Positions 55,717 through 64,000 of a DNA stretch of 64,000 nt are shown here, in pieces. Source of the stretch: Rufibacter latericius. GTDB taxonomy: Bacteria; Bacteroidota; Bacteroidia; Cytophagales; Hymenobacteraceae. How positions within the stretch are numbered: position 1 is the first letter of the stretch; the number at the start of each line of letters is the position of its first letter. The stretch covers positions 620,001 through 684,000 of the forward strand of contig NZ_RJJD01000001.1 in assembly GCF_003721515.1 (NCBI RefSeq), written 5' to 3'. The translations under genes were made by a program, and so were the position numbers. Under the pieces are notes generated by a model that saw nothing but the letters and a program-made list of their open reading frames with translations, had not been told where the DNA came from and searched no databases.

Positions 55717-58700
55717 TTAGAATTGGAGATTGAAGCCTAAGGAGTAGACTGAAATGTTAGGATATCTTGCCCCGTTTCTGGTAAGCAACTCAGGATCCCA
55801 TAATTTGAAATTACTGAAGGTCAGTAGGTTCACCCCTCTTAGATAAACCCGGGCGTTTCCTACTCCTATTTTTCCGGAAATGGCACTTGGAATGGTGTAC
55901 CCAATCTCGGCAGTTTTCAACCGCAGGAAGTCAATATCTTTCACCCACCAACTGCTAATTTGATTGTTATTATTGCTTCCGTTGGCACCAGATCCGTAAG
56001 ACAATCTTGGGTAAAACGCATTTGGATTTGGGTTCTCTTCCGTCCACCGGTCTAAGGCTATGGTATACAGATTTTCTCCGCCACCATCCCCACTAAAGGG
56101 CCTGATACTTCTTCCTTCCAGTATGATGTCTGCCTCAGCCTGGCCTTGGAAAAAGAAACTGATGTCCAATCCTTTATAACCCAAACTTGTTCCAAATCCG
56201 TAGGTAAGCGCAGGTACATCTCCCTGCCCTATTTGAGAAACGTCATTAGCATCAATTCTGCCATCACCGTTCAAATCTTTGTATCTGATATCACCCGGCT
56301 GGATTTTACCATATTGTGCTGGATATTGGTCTCCATCCTCAGGGGTAATGAAACCGTCTCCATTCACATCGTCCTCAAAGCTGTACAGTCCTTCAGCGGT
56401 CAATCCCCAGTTTGCCAATAAAGGCGTTCCTCTTCTTTCTAACCACGGATAAAGCTGAGCTGGTTGGTCATTTTCTAGGACTTTATTCCGGTTGTAAGAG
56501 AAGGTGCCCCTAAAGCCTATGGAGAAATCTCTTATGTTTTTGTCATACGTGATCGTACCATCAAACCCTTTGTTTTCTGAAATCCCCAGGTTCCCGGATG
56601 GGATGGAAGTAAGCCCAATATAGGCAGGCACATCACCCCTTGTCACAAATGCTCCTACTCTGCGGTCTTTGAATACATCGAAAATGATTCCTAAACTGCT
56701 ATTGAAGGCATTGATTTCAATTCCTATATCTTGCTTTCGAGCTTCTACCCAAGTAACAGCCACTCCATAGGTTTGCTCGATAATGCCGCCATATCCGGCT
56801 CTGTTTCTACCAAACGTGTATCCCCTTATGTTGTCCCCTCTATCATCTTTGTTCCTGACTTCCCCCAAGAAGGCGAACCTACCAGCCCCTGAATCCTGGC
56901 CTACTTTGCCGTCAGTGTATCTCAGTTTTAAGAAGTTGATGGTATTTGACAAGGGTTCAAAGAACTTTTCATTGGAAACCACCCACCCTAAACCAAAGGC
57001 TGGGAAGAAGCCGTACCTTCTGTTTGGGTCAAAATTCTCTGAACCGTTGTATCCAATATTCACTTCCGCGAAGTACCGGTCATCAAAAGAATAGGTAGCC
57101 CTTCCGGCAACTCCTTCGTTCCGGTAAGGAATTGATGCCTGGAAATTACCCGCAAAAGCATCTGATAAATCTGACCGGTTGCCTAGCACCATTCCACTCA
57201 CCCGGTGCTTGCCAAATGCTCTGTCATAATTTAGAGCACCTTCCATGTAAAATCTTCTGTTTCCGCCGTTTGAACGGCCATAGGATAAAAAATTCTGCCC
57301 TGAAAAGGTAGGAGCTGTTCCCAGATTCAGCGTCCCGTCCGGATTTCTTGGGTTGTTAGGATCTACAATCCAAGTGTCTTCCCGCTTGCTTCTTTCAATG
57401 AAGTGCTGGTTAAAAGCATCAAAGGCGAACATGGCAGTAGCAGACAAACCTTCCGTTACTCTATCCAGCTTTTGCGTTATTCTTAAATTAGAGAATAGCT
57501 GGTTCTTGTTCTCGTTCTGATAACCCCTTAGGGCGGCATCTGCATAAGGATTTCTTGATCCGCCATTAGAGCTTCTGCCAGGAACAAAACCGCCCGGGTA
57601 CATAACTGGATATTCTATAGGACTGATTTCCAGCGCCGAACCATAAATATCTGCAGCACTCTCAGCCGGGTAATTACCAGTGGCAATATACCCCTGGATA
57701 CCCAGGTCTACTTTGGTGGATTTAGTAAGGTCCAGCGTTACGTTAGAAGTAACATTGTAACGGGTAAACCTTGTAGTAGCATTGTACTGCGCGATGGCAT
57801 CTGTATTGAACAAACCTGTTTCATCATAATACCCCAGAGACACATAGTACTTTGCCTGAGGAGAACCGCCACTCACGTTTAAATTTGCATTACGGTTGCG
57901 CCCAAAGTTCTCAAATACCTCATCTAGCCAGTTTACATTTGGGTAAACAAACGGGTCTTCGCCACTGGCAGTCTTATTGATTATTTCCTGGCTGTATTTT
58001 GGAAGGGGGCCACTTGTGCCGGGTTCTCTTCTCGTGTATTCTGCCTCATTCGTGAGGTTCATATAATCTACGCCATCTATGAGTTCAGGAACCTTGGTGA
58101 ATCTGGTGATGCCCTGGTTATAATCAAACGTAACTCTGGGTTTCCCTTCCTCGCCTCTTTTGGTCATGATCAAAATCACCCCGTTTGCTCCTCTCACTCC
58201 GTACACGGCGGTGGCGGAGGCATCTTTCAGAATGGTGAAGGATTCCACATCCTGGGGATCAATGTTATTCATGGACCGTTCTACCCCATCTACCAAAACC
58301 AAGGGACCACTTCCCCCGCTCATAGAGGCAATGCCCCTGATCCAGATGTCCGCTCCGTCATAGCCTGGTTGGCCAGAGCGCTGCACACCTGTTACACCGG
58401 CCACCCGGCCGGCTAACATGGTACTGATGTTAGCAACCGGCTGGTCTAACTCTTTCACCGAGACCGACGACTGCGCCCCCACATTGCTTATCTTACGCTG
58501 GGTACCGTAGGCTACTACCACTACCTCATCAACCTTGGTCTGGTCTTCCTGCAAGGTCACATTTAGAGTTGCCTTGCCGTTGATAGGAACTTCCAAAGGC
58601 AGGTACCCAAGGTAAGAGACCACCAACGTGCTATTCCCATCCGGTGCATTCAGGGCATAATTACCGTTCACATCAGTGATAGTGCCCAAAGAGGTGCCCT

Positions 58701-58971
58701 TCACACTAACGGAGGCCCCAATCAATGCTTCGCCCTTGCTATCGGTTACCTTCCCTTTTACCTGGAACTCAAAAGCAGATGAGGCCTTAGTGGCTCGTTT
58801 AGATTTAACAGGCTGGTGAGAGGACTTCTTTGGGGTCTTCTCACCAGCCGCTACCGTAGGCACCGCACTAGTTACAAAACAGAACCCGGCCAGAATTACC
58901 TTGAGCCAAAGCCCTCGGTTCCTCTTTGTGTAACTCCTGAGAAGAAATTTAAGCGGTAAATCTCGTTTCAT
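55717..58971 (-). CDS. susC: SusC/RagA-family TonB-dependent transporter (mannan locus)
   Basis: TonB-dependent outer-membrane importer of 1084 residues. The N-terminus is long and basic (MKRDLPLKFLLRSYTKRNRG) before the hydrophobic LKVILAGFCFVTSAVPTVAA signal segment, then a Lys-rich spacer. Domains: carboxypeptidase-regulatory-like (about 70-150, FQVKGKVTDSKGEALIGASV), TonB-box region VVVVAYGTQRK, plug domain (to about 290, GGSGPLVLVDGVERSMNNID), beta-barrel ending SVYSLGFNLQF. It should import mannan oligosaccharides generated by GH76. It is the first gene of the mannan operon and faces the divergent LacI gene across 1.2 kb holding two palindromes TAAAACGTTTTA-like, presumably its operators. 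Confidence 0.97.
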   Translation of the reverse strand: MKRDLPLKFLLRSYTKRNRGLWLKVILAGFCFVTSAVPTVAAGEKTPKKSSHQPVKSKRATKASSAFEFQVKGKVTDSKGEALIGASVSVKGTSLGTITDVNGNYALNAPDGNSTLVVSYLGYLPLEVPINGKATLNVTLQEDQTKVDEVVVVAYGTQRKISNVGAQSSVSVKELDQPVANISTMLAGRVAGVTGVQRSGQPGYDGADIWIRGIASMSGGSGPLVLVDGVERSMNNIDPQDVESFTILKDASATAVYGVRGANGVILIMTKRGEEGKPRVTFDYNQGITRFTKVPELIDGVDYMNLTNEAEYTRREPGTSGPLPKYSQEIINKTASGEDPFVYPNVNWLDEVFENFGRNRNANLNVSGGSPQAKYYVSLGYYDETGLFNTDAIAQYNATTRFTRYNVTSNVTLDLTKSTKVDLGIQGYIATGNYPAESAADIYGSALEISPIEYPVMYPGGFVPGRSSNGGSRNPYADAALRGYQNENKNQLFSNLRITQKLDRVTEGLSATAMFAFDAFNQHFIERSKREDTWIVDPNNPRNPDGTLNLGTAPTFSGQNFLSYGRSNGGNRRFYMEGALNYDRAFGKHRVSGMVLGNRSDLSDAFAGNFQASIPYRNEGVAGRATYSFDDRYFAEVNIGYNGSENFDPNRRYGFFPAFGLGWVVSNEKFFEPLSNTINFLKLRYTDGKVGQDSGAGRFAFLGEVRNKDDRGDNIRGYTFGRNRAGYGGIIEQTYGVAVTWVEARKQDIGIEINAFNSSLGIIFDVFKDRRVGAFVTRGDVPAYIGLTSIPSGNLGISENKGFDGTITYDKNIRDFSIGFRGTFSYNRNKVLENDQPAQLYPWLERRGTPLLANWGLTAEGLYSFEDDVNGDGFITPEDGDQYPAQYGKIQPGDIRYKDLNGDGRIDANDVSQIGQGDVPALTYGFGTSLGYKGLDISFFFQGQAEADIILEGRSIRPFSGDGGGENLYTIALDRWTEENPNPNAFYPRLSYGSGANGSNNNNQISSWWVKDIDFLRLKTAEIGYTIPSAISGKIGVGNARVYLRGVNLLTFSNFKLWDPELLTRNGARYPNISVYSLGFNLQF

Positions 58972-59111
58972 ATGGTCCTTTTTAGTTTGAGTATTGCTTT
59001 CTATATGCTACTTGGATATTGTAAACTGTCTTTGGAACTTATCTTCAAATCTGATTCACTTAACCGGCTTCTATTTCCTGGCCGTCATTAATAGTGGTTC
59101 AATAATTATGG

Positions 59112-59125
59112 TAAATCGTTTTAGC
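59112..59125. promoter_or_regulatory. Imperfect LacI-type operator TAAATCGTTTTAGC
   Basis: It matches TAAAACGTTTTA at 11 of 12 positions and continues into a second palindrome TTTTAGCTAAAA. It lies 141 bases upstream of the mannan susC start. Confidence 0.55.
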
Positions 59126-59357
59126 TAAAACTTAAACAAACACTCTTTTAGAGATGCCAAAGGCAAAAGACTCTTTTTGTTGATTGAAATAAAAAATGCG
59201 GGTTCTATCCTAAAACTGACAATGGAAAACTGGACTCTTCTCCTAAAAAGAAGCAGAGCTACTTTCAGAGACTTCCGTCTCATTTTTAAACTATTGCAAA
59301 TACACCTCTTCTCACAGGAGTAGAGCAATCAGCCACCTGTAGCAAACAACTTGCTTA

Positions 59358-59371
59358 CTAAAACGTTTTAG
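59358..59371. promoter_or_regulatory. LacI-type operator CTAAAACGTTTTAG upstream of mannan susC
   Basis: Perfect 14-base palindrome centred on CG, 387 bases upstream of the susC start and on the side facing lacI. Its core is identical to the sites ahead of the two GH92 genes. Confidence 0.75.
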
Positions 59372-60201
59372 CAATACTTTATTAAAAACACCCTGTTTTC
59401 AGGGCGGAAACTAGAAGCTGGAATCTGTACTAATTTTATAAAGGATCACTACTTTGATTCAGTAGCGAGTAAGGAATATGGTAGCGCACAGGATTTATCA
59501 ACAAAGCCGCCCACTATTAATCCTACGCTTCTTTAGACACCAGAAAGAACCTTCAAAGAGTTAAGTCTTCTCCTTAACTGGTACTAAATCTTGTAAACTG
59601 ATACTAAAATTACATCTATTAAGAAAGTTGGAAATAATGGCAATTACAAACCCTTTTACTTCCCCTTTGTTAACGATATGATAAAAGAACAAACATTATT
59701 TTTTAAAAACAAGAACCTCCAAGGAAATTATTTTGCAATTCTGGCCCATAAATGAAGAGTTCACCCCTAGAAGATGGGGTTGAAAACCCTTAAAAGAGCT
59801 TTAAACTGCATTTTAGAAGGAAGATTGCATAAAGGCGTATAAACCACATGCAGAGAATAAACTTCGATGAACTTGTAAATCAAGCAATGGAATAAAGCTC
59901 ATTTTTCAAAAATGGCTTCAAAACGGTGGTGATCTCTTCCTTCCTTTTGGAATCCCAGCAACTCTTTGACTTCCCAACCAACCCGATCTTTCGTCTCCCT
60001 ACCTTGGCTTTACATATTTTCACACTGCTAAAACAGTTTAACATATTTAATGTTAGCTTTAGATTGATTTAGGCATCTCTCCTTTAAACGGCCCAAAGCG
60101 CCTTGCCTGATTGACAATCGTAACGGTACCCTTACCTTGTTTGTCCCTTTCTGAATGAAGGCTTAAGTCTATAAAAAGGTGTCGTTCCAATAACCTAAAG
60201 A

Positions 60202-61224
60202 ATGAAAAAAAGGCTCTCCATTAGAGACATCGCGCAACAGCTCAATATTTCTATTACCACGGTTTCTTTTATCCTCAATGGGAAAGCAAAGGAAAAACGC
60301 ATCAGCGAACAGGTAACTGAACGGGTCCTGAAACTGGTGGAGGAGTTAGACTACAAACCCAACCAGATTGCTAGAAGCCTAAGAACCGGAAAATCTAAGA
60401 TTATCTGCCTGATGGTGGAGAATATCTCCAACGAATTCTTCTCCTCCATTGCCCGCCATATTGAAGAAAACGCCTTTGAGCAGGGATATAAAATCATCTA
60501 CTGCAGCACCGAAAACAAGCCGGAGAAAACCCGTGAACTGATCAAGATGTTCCGGGAAAGGAACATTGACGGGTATATCATTTCTCCGCCCGAAGGCATC
60601 AAGGAAGACATCCAATCTTTGCTGGAAGACAAATTGCCCGTAGTGCTCTTTGACCGACTCATCCCTGACCTTCCTACAAACTTTGTGATGATTGATAATT
60701 CCGATGCTACGTACAAGGCCATCCACCATCTAGTGGAACAGGGGCGCCAGAAGATTGCCTTTATTACCCTGGATTCTCGCCAGACCCAAATGAAAGACCG
60801 GCTGGAGGGATATAAAAAAGGCATTAAGGAACAAGACCTGAAACCCTATGTGCTGAAAGTAAACTACACCGACTCCTATGCCCAGCACGTAACCAGCATC
60901 GCTACGTTTCTGAAGAAGCACAAAGAAGTAGACGCCGTTTTGTTTTCAACGAACTACTTAGCCACCCGAGGTATCGAGGCCTTGAACACACTCAACCTGA
61001 AGATACCTTCTGATATAGGCGTCATTGCCTTCGATGACCTGGATTTCTTTAAACTCTATCAACCCACCATTACCGCCATTGCACAACCCGTGGAGGAAAT
61101 GTCAAAGAAGCTGATTGAGATTATCTTAAAGAAACTGGAAGGAGGGCGAGAGGAAAGTGACCAAGAGGAAGTAGTTCTGCCCACTCAATTGATCGTGCGA
61201 AATTCGTCCCTCGCTCAGAAGTAG
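60202..61224 (+). CDS. LacI-family transcriptional regulator (mannan locus)
   Basis: LacI/GalR-type regulator of 340 residues. The helix-turn-helix LSIRDIAQQLNISITTVSFI (residues 4-23) is followed by the hinge NQIARSLRTGKSKIIC and an effector domain with the usual blocks (GYIISPPEGIKEDIQ, VVLFDRLIPDLPTNFVMIDNS, DVIAFDDLDFFKLYQPTITAIAQP in slightly different spelling). It is encoded divergently from the mannan operon and so is its likely local regulator. Palindromes TAAAACGTTTTA before susC and both GH92 genes are candidate operators. It could repress until mannose or a manno-oligosaccharide binds. This is an unusual alternative to the HTCS or ECF control common in such loci. Confidence 0.94.
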   Translation: MKKRLSIRDIAQQLNISITTVSFILNGKAKEKRISEQVTERVLKLVEELDYKPNQIARSLRTGKSKIICLMVENISNEFFSSIARHIEENAFEQGYKIIYCSTENKPEKTRELIKMFRERNIDGYIISPPEGIKEDIQSLLEDKLPVVLFDRLIPDLPTNFVMIDNSDATYKAIHHLVEQGRQKIAFITLDSRQTQMKDRLEGYKKGIKEQDLKPYVLKVNYTDSYAQHVTSIATFLKKHKEVDAVLFSTNYLATRGIEALNTLNLKIPSDIGVIAFDDLDFFKLYQPTITAIAQPVEEMSKKLIEIILKKLEGGREESDQEEVVLPTQLIVRNSSLAQK

Positions 61225-61351
61225 AATTTACCTATTCAAGGGGTTAGCACATATCTGATTAAAACCCCAACAGGTTGCTGCGGCATAAACACGCCTATTT
61301 TACCTAAAAACGCTTTCAACTCGGCGCGGAGTACATCCTCGTTTAAGGTTT

Positions 61352-61376
61352 GTTTTGAGGAAAAGTGCCTCAAAAC
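61352..61376. terminator. Bidirectional hairpin between convergent lacI and PAS kinase genes
   Basis: GTTTTGAGG (61352-61360) pairs perfectly with CCTCAAAAC (61368-61376) around AAAAGTG. It lies between the convergent genes at 60202-61224 and 61418-63610, and resembles the recurrent hairpin core. Confidence 0.65.
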
Positions 61377-61417
61377 AGCAACAGCAAAACAAAGGCTTTA
61401 CTTCTCTAAAAACTTTC

Positions 61418-63610
61418 TTAGTGAGGCAGATAGAGCAAAAAGCTGGTACCTTCTCCTACCCGGCTGTTTACTTCTACGTGCCCGCCCATAGCATCTAAGT
61501 GACTCTTGATCAGGAAAAGCCCCATGCCTCTCCCCTCCTGTTTAGTGTGGAAACGCTTGTAAAGTTTGAAGACATTTTCTTTCGCTTTCCCCAAGTCAAA
61601 ACCTAACCCGTTGTCAGTGAAGGAAAGGGTCACACCGTTTTCGGAGTATTCCAGGCACTTGATTTTGATCTCGAGTTTCCGTTCGTCTGACCGATACTTA
61701 AGGGAATTGGAAAGCAGGTTGTAGAAAATACTGTACAGGTACGCCTTATTGGCTTTAACAGATAAATCTTCGTTTAAATCAACCGCTACGGTTGCGCCGG
61801 AATGGGCAAGTGGTTCTTTGAAAGAAGAAAGTGCTTGGTCAATGACATCCGGAACGTTCACCTGCTCCAACTCAAGGTTGCCTTTGCTGTCCCGGATGCC
61901 CAGAATGGTATTCACGTCTTTCAGGACGGCATCTAATTTCAAAATGCTTTGCCGCAGGAACTGGATGGATTTCTGGAACATTTCGGAGTGGTTCTGCATG
62001 TCCAGGAGCAAGTCTACCAGACCCAGGGCGTTGGCTACGGGTCCGCGCAGGTTGTGGGAGATGATATAGGAGAATTGCTGCAGATCGCTCTTTTGCTTGT
62101 AGAGGTCGTTGGCTAGTTGGGCTAACTCCAGTTCAGAGTTCTTCAGGGCGGAGATGTCGGTCTGTACCACCACGAAACGGGCTAATGCATTATTCCCGTC
62201 GAAAACCGGGCTTATCTCTACACTGACCCATAAGCCCTCCCCGTCTTTTTTGCGGTTCAACACTTCAAATGACAGGGATTCTCCCTTGTGGAGTTTTTCT
62301 TCAATAGGCTTATAGATAGATTGGTCTGCCTTTGGGTGGTGCAGCAACTCTGAGGGCCTTTTCCCGATGGCCTCTTCCAGGTGGTAGCCGTGCAGCCGCG
62401 TGAACCCCTCGTTCACCCACTCAATGATTCCGTTTCTGTCAATAATGAGTACCCCATTGTTTGACTTGCTGGCTACCAGTGACAGCTTCTCCAACTCCTG
62501 TTGCGCCTGTACCTTGTCGGTGACATCGTCAAAATAGATGGAGAGACCCTCCTCCGAAGGATAGGCTTTTACCTGAAACCATTTCCCGTGGCCTTTTAGA
62601 TAGGTGGTAAACGTGACCGTCTTGCCGGTCTCAAACGCCCGATGGTAGTGGATGTAAGAGTCCCCACCTACCTCTTCGGGGAAAAGATCCCAAATATTCA
62701 CCCCCAAGTCCTGATTTCCGGAAAAGGGAAGCAGGCGCTGGGCCTCTTTGTTCAAGTACGTGATGGTCCAGTCTCTGCTAATCGTCATAAAGGCATCGGT
62801 GATGCTTTCCAGGATAGCATTGAGTTTCTGGGCTTGCCTCTGAATGGTTTCGTGGGCCAGTACCGTTTCCGTGATGTCCTTGCAGATGGTCTGCGCCCCA
62901 ATCACCTCTCCGTTCACATACACCGGGTACTTGATGGTGTCAAAAACCCTTCTTTGGTTCTGAATGCACAGTTCAACCGTTCTTCTGACGGTGTGGCCCT
63001 GTAAAACGTCTCGCAAGGCAGCCTCTGCGATAGAAACAAGGTCGGGTGGCATAAAGGAAGAGCCGCTTCGGGAGAGGGCTTCTTCGCTGGTAAGTCCCCA
63101 AAGCTGGCAAAAGCTGTCGTTCACCTCCGTTACCATTCCTTCGTGGTTTTCCAGGAACACCACATCTGGGTTGTTCTGAAAAAGGGCTTTGTACCTTTGC
63201 TCACTTTCTTCTACCCGGCGCCGGCCTACCTGTAGTTCGGTGATATCACGGGCTACGCAGTACAGCAGGCCCTCTTCCTCAGACCAGGCCGCTGACCATA
63301 GAATAGGAACCGTTTTGCCGTTCTTATGGAGAAGCTGGTTCTCAAAATTCCCTTCTTTTAATCCGCTGGAGGCCACCTGAATGGCGCGGTGGGTTCGGTC
63401 CAAGTCCTCGGGGTGCAGCACTTCGGTGAAATGACGCCCTATCAGTTCTTTGCTCTCATACCCCAGCATGTCGGCGCTGGCTTCACTGACATAGGTGTAA
63501 ACCCCGTCAGCGTTCAGGGTGCAGATCATGTCCAGGGAGATCTGCGCCAGTTTCTCCCACTTGATCTCACTTCCCTCGGCCGGACCTACAGGTATCGTCG
63601 TATTGGTCAC
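61418..63610 (-). CDS. Soluble multi-PAS histidine kinase (GTG start)
   Basis: Cytoplasmic histidine kinase of 730 residues without membrane segments. Four PAS-type domains are visible: about 18-130 (LAQISLDMICTLNADGVYTY), 140-260 (RYKALFQNNPDVVFLENHEG), 265-375 (LNAILESITDAFMTISRDW) and 385-495 (LVASKSNNGVLIIDRNGIIEW). A HisKA-like segment LQQFSYIISHNLRGPVANAL with His519 and an HATPase domain with NLLSNSLKYR and GRGMGLFLIKSHLD follow. Kinases of this SHNLRGP type are abundant in Hymenobacteraceae and usually lack a linked regulator. The start is GTG at 63610; an in-frame stop lies just upstream and the next Met is at residue 28. The kinase core and PAS1 closely resemble those of the protein at 29694-30923. 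Confidence 0.93.
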   Translation of the reverse strand: MTNTTIPVGPAEGSEIKWEKLAQISLDMICTLNADGVYTYVSEASADMLGYESKELIGRHFTEVLHPEDLDRTHRAIQVASSGLKEGNFENQLLHKNGKTVPILWSAAWSEEEGLLYCVARDITELQVGRRRVEESEQRYKALFQNNPDVVFLENHEGMVTEVNDSFCQLWGLTSEEALSRSGSSFMPPDLVSIAEAALRDVLQGHTVRRTVELCIQNQRRVFDTIKYPVYVNGEVIGAQTICKDITETVLAHETIQRQAQKLNAILESITDAFMTISRDWTITYLNKEAQRLLPFSGNQDLGVNIWDLFPEEVGGDSYIHYHRAFETGKTVTFTTYLKGHGKWFQVKAYPSEEGLSIYFDDVTDKVQAQQELEKLSLVASKSNNGVLIIDRNGIIEWVNEGFTRLHGYHLEEAIGKRPSELLHHPKADQSIYKPIEEKLHKGESLSFEVLNRKKDGEGLWVSVEISPVFDGNNALARFVVVQTDISALKNSELELAQLANDLYKQKSDLQQFSYIISHNLRGPVANALGLVDLLLDMQNHSEMFQKSIQFLRQSILKLDAVLKDVNTILGIRDSKGNLELEQVNVPDVIDQALSSFKEPLAHSGATVAVDLNEDLSVKANKAYLYSIFYNLLSNSLKYRSDERKLEIKIKCLEYSENGVTLSFTDNGLGFDLGKAKENVFKLYKRFHTKQEGRGMGLFLIKSHLDAMGGHVEVNSRVGEGTSFLLYLPH

Positions 63611-63781
63611 GCGTTTCTATCTATCTTAAAAATACCGGAACCCGAACAAACCTGATGGACGGTTATCCCCACTTCTCTTTTCCAGGGGCATAGGAAGCCT
63701 TTCCGGATATAAGATATTTTATATAACTTCTATGAAGACCAAATATACACTTATTGGGGATTTCTCTTGAGCCCGGACGCA

Positions 63782-63818
63782 GCTTTTAGGCGATTTCTAA
63801 GAAAACGCCTCTAAAATG
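63782..63818. repeat. Intergenic hairpin, recurrent core family
   Basis: CTTTTAGGCGATTTCT faces GAAAACGCCTCTAAAAT, an imperfect inverted repeat with the shared TTTTAGGC...GCC-TAAAA core. It lies 12 bases beyond the stop codon of the gene at the right edge and may terminate it. Confidence 0.55.
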
Positions 63819-63830
63819 CCTCCGGTTTGT

Positions 63831-64000
63831 TTAGGCGGCTTCTACGGTTTCTTTGGCGTGCACGGTTTTGGATTGGGCAGAGAGCAACCACCTTTCGGCG
63901 GCCAACTGGCTTTCGAAAATGCCAACTTTCACATTCTCTACATCTAGCCGGTGCACGTAGTCAGGGGATAAGTTGCTTTTAGGGGGCTTCACCCAGGCAA
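63831..64000 (-). CDS. C-terminal end of a small SEC14/STAS-like protein (5' part beyond window)
   Basis: The open minus-strand frame running off the right edge translates to 56 residues ending at TAA 63831-63833. It reads AWVKPPKSNLSPDYVHRLDV, then VKVGIFESQLAAERWLLSAQ and a short polar tail. The pattern of a strand followed by F-E-S-x-x-x-A-x-x-W-L matches the C-terminus of the SEC14/STAS-like (SpoIIAA-like) small proteins, of which a full-length relative is encoded at 27897-28319. It lies on the same strand as, and 220 bases upstream of, the multi-PAS kinase gene, so both could belong to a common signalling unit. The start is outside the window. Confidence 0.6.
   Translation of the reverse strand, partial: AWVKPPKSNLSPDYVHRLDVENVKVGIFESQLAAERWLLSAQSKTVHAKETVEAA

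Larger units (their letters stand above)
58972..60201. other. AT-rich divergent control region between susC and lacI
   Basis: About 1.23 kb between divergent genes. No supportable ORF; the 67-residue frame at 59125-59328 has no family resemblance. It contains one perfect and one imperfect operator-like palindrome (59358-59371, 59112-59125) and a weaker TAAAACAGTTTA at 60028-60039 near lacI. No TAnnTTTG box was confidently identified. Confidence 0.5.

Noticed and set aside
60028-60039. TAAAACAGTTTA as an autoregulatory operator of lacI
   Set aside because: It lacks the central CG dyad of the other sites, so it is mentioned only as a weak resemblance and not listed as an operator.

Overview
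The window reads as a chromosomal segment of a member of the Bacteroidota. The evidence is two SusC/SusD pairs, a hybrid two-component sensor, type IX secretion (T9SS) sorting domains, a PorP/SprF protein and weak Shine-Dalgarno signals. Gene content and style suggest the Hymenobacteraceae (Rufibacter/Pontibacter-like), but that is inference. No tRNA, rRNA, insertion sequence, integrase or CRISPR array was seen.

Region 1 (1-19.5 kb, all minus strand) is a uronate/pectin-type polysaccharide utilisation locus: susD (cut by the window edge), susC, a 1392-residue hybrid two-component sensor, a DUF2264 protein, an ECF sigma factor with a very short FecR-like partner, a DUF4861 lipoprotein, kduD, kduI, a LacI-type repressor and a modular GH127 beta-L-arabinofuranosidase. 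A perfect palindrome TGGAAACGTTTCCA lies just upstream of and inside the sigma factor gene. A one-base variant lies in front of kduI next to the lacI gene. These sites suggest one regulon.

Region 2 (20-34 kb) is mixed: an SRPBCC protein, a 1584-residue T9SS-exported surface protein, and a plus-strand signalling cluster. The cluster holds a GlcG/HbpS-type protein, a GAF protein, a SEC14/STAS-like protein, a stand-alone H-NOX with all canonical haem residues, and a PAS histidine kinase with a TTG start. It is followed by a lipocalin-like protein, a DUF808 membrane protein coupled to a small ORF, and a DUF937 protein.

Region 3 (34.2-61.2 kb) is an alpha-mannan / high-mannose glycan locus. Thirteen minus-strand genes (GH125, GH43, DUF4965 glutaminase-like, a 728-residue GH42-like unknown, GH76, GH92, BSP metallopeptidase, ROK kinase, GH92, PorP/SprF, a T9SS type-B discoidin/fibronectin protein, SusD, SusC) face a divergent LacI regulator. 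Palindromes of the form TAAAACGTTTTA sit upstream of susC and of both GH92 genes and are the likely operators. The predicted flow is surface capture by SusD and the discoidin protein, endo-cleavage by GH76, import by SusC, trimming by GH92 and GH125, and phosphorylation by the ROK kinase.

The right edge carries a multi-PAS histidine kinase, a paralogue of the one in region 2, and the end of a small SEC14/STAS-like gene. A family of intergenic hairpins with a shared core recurs across the whole window.
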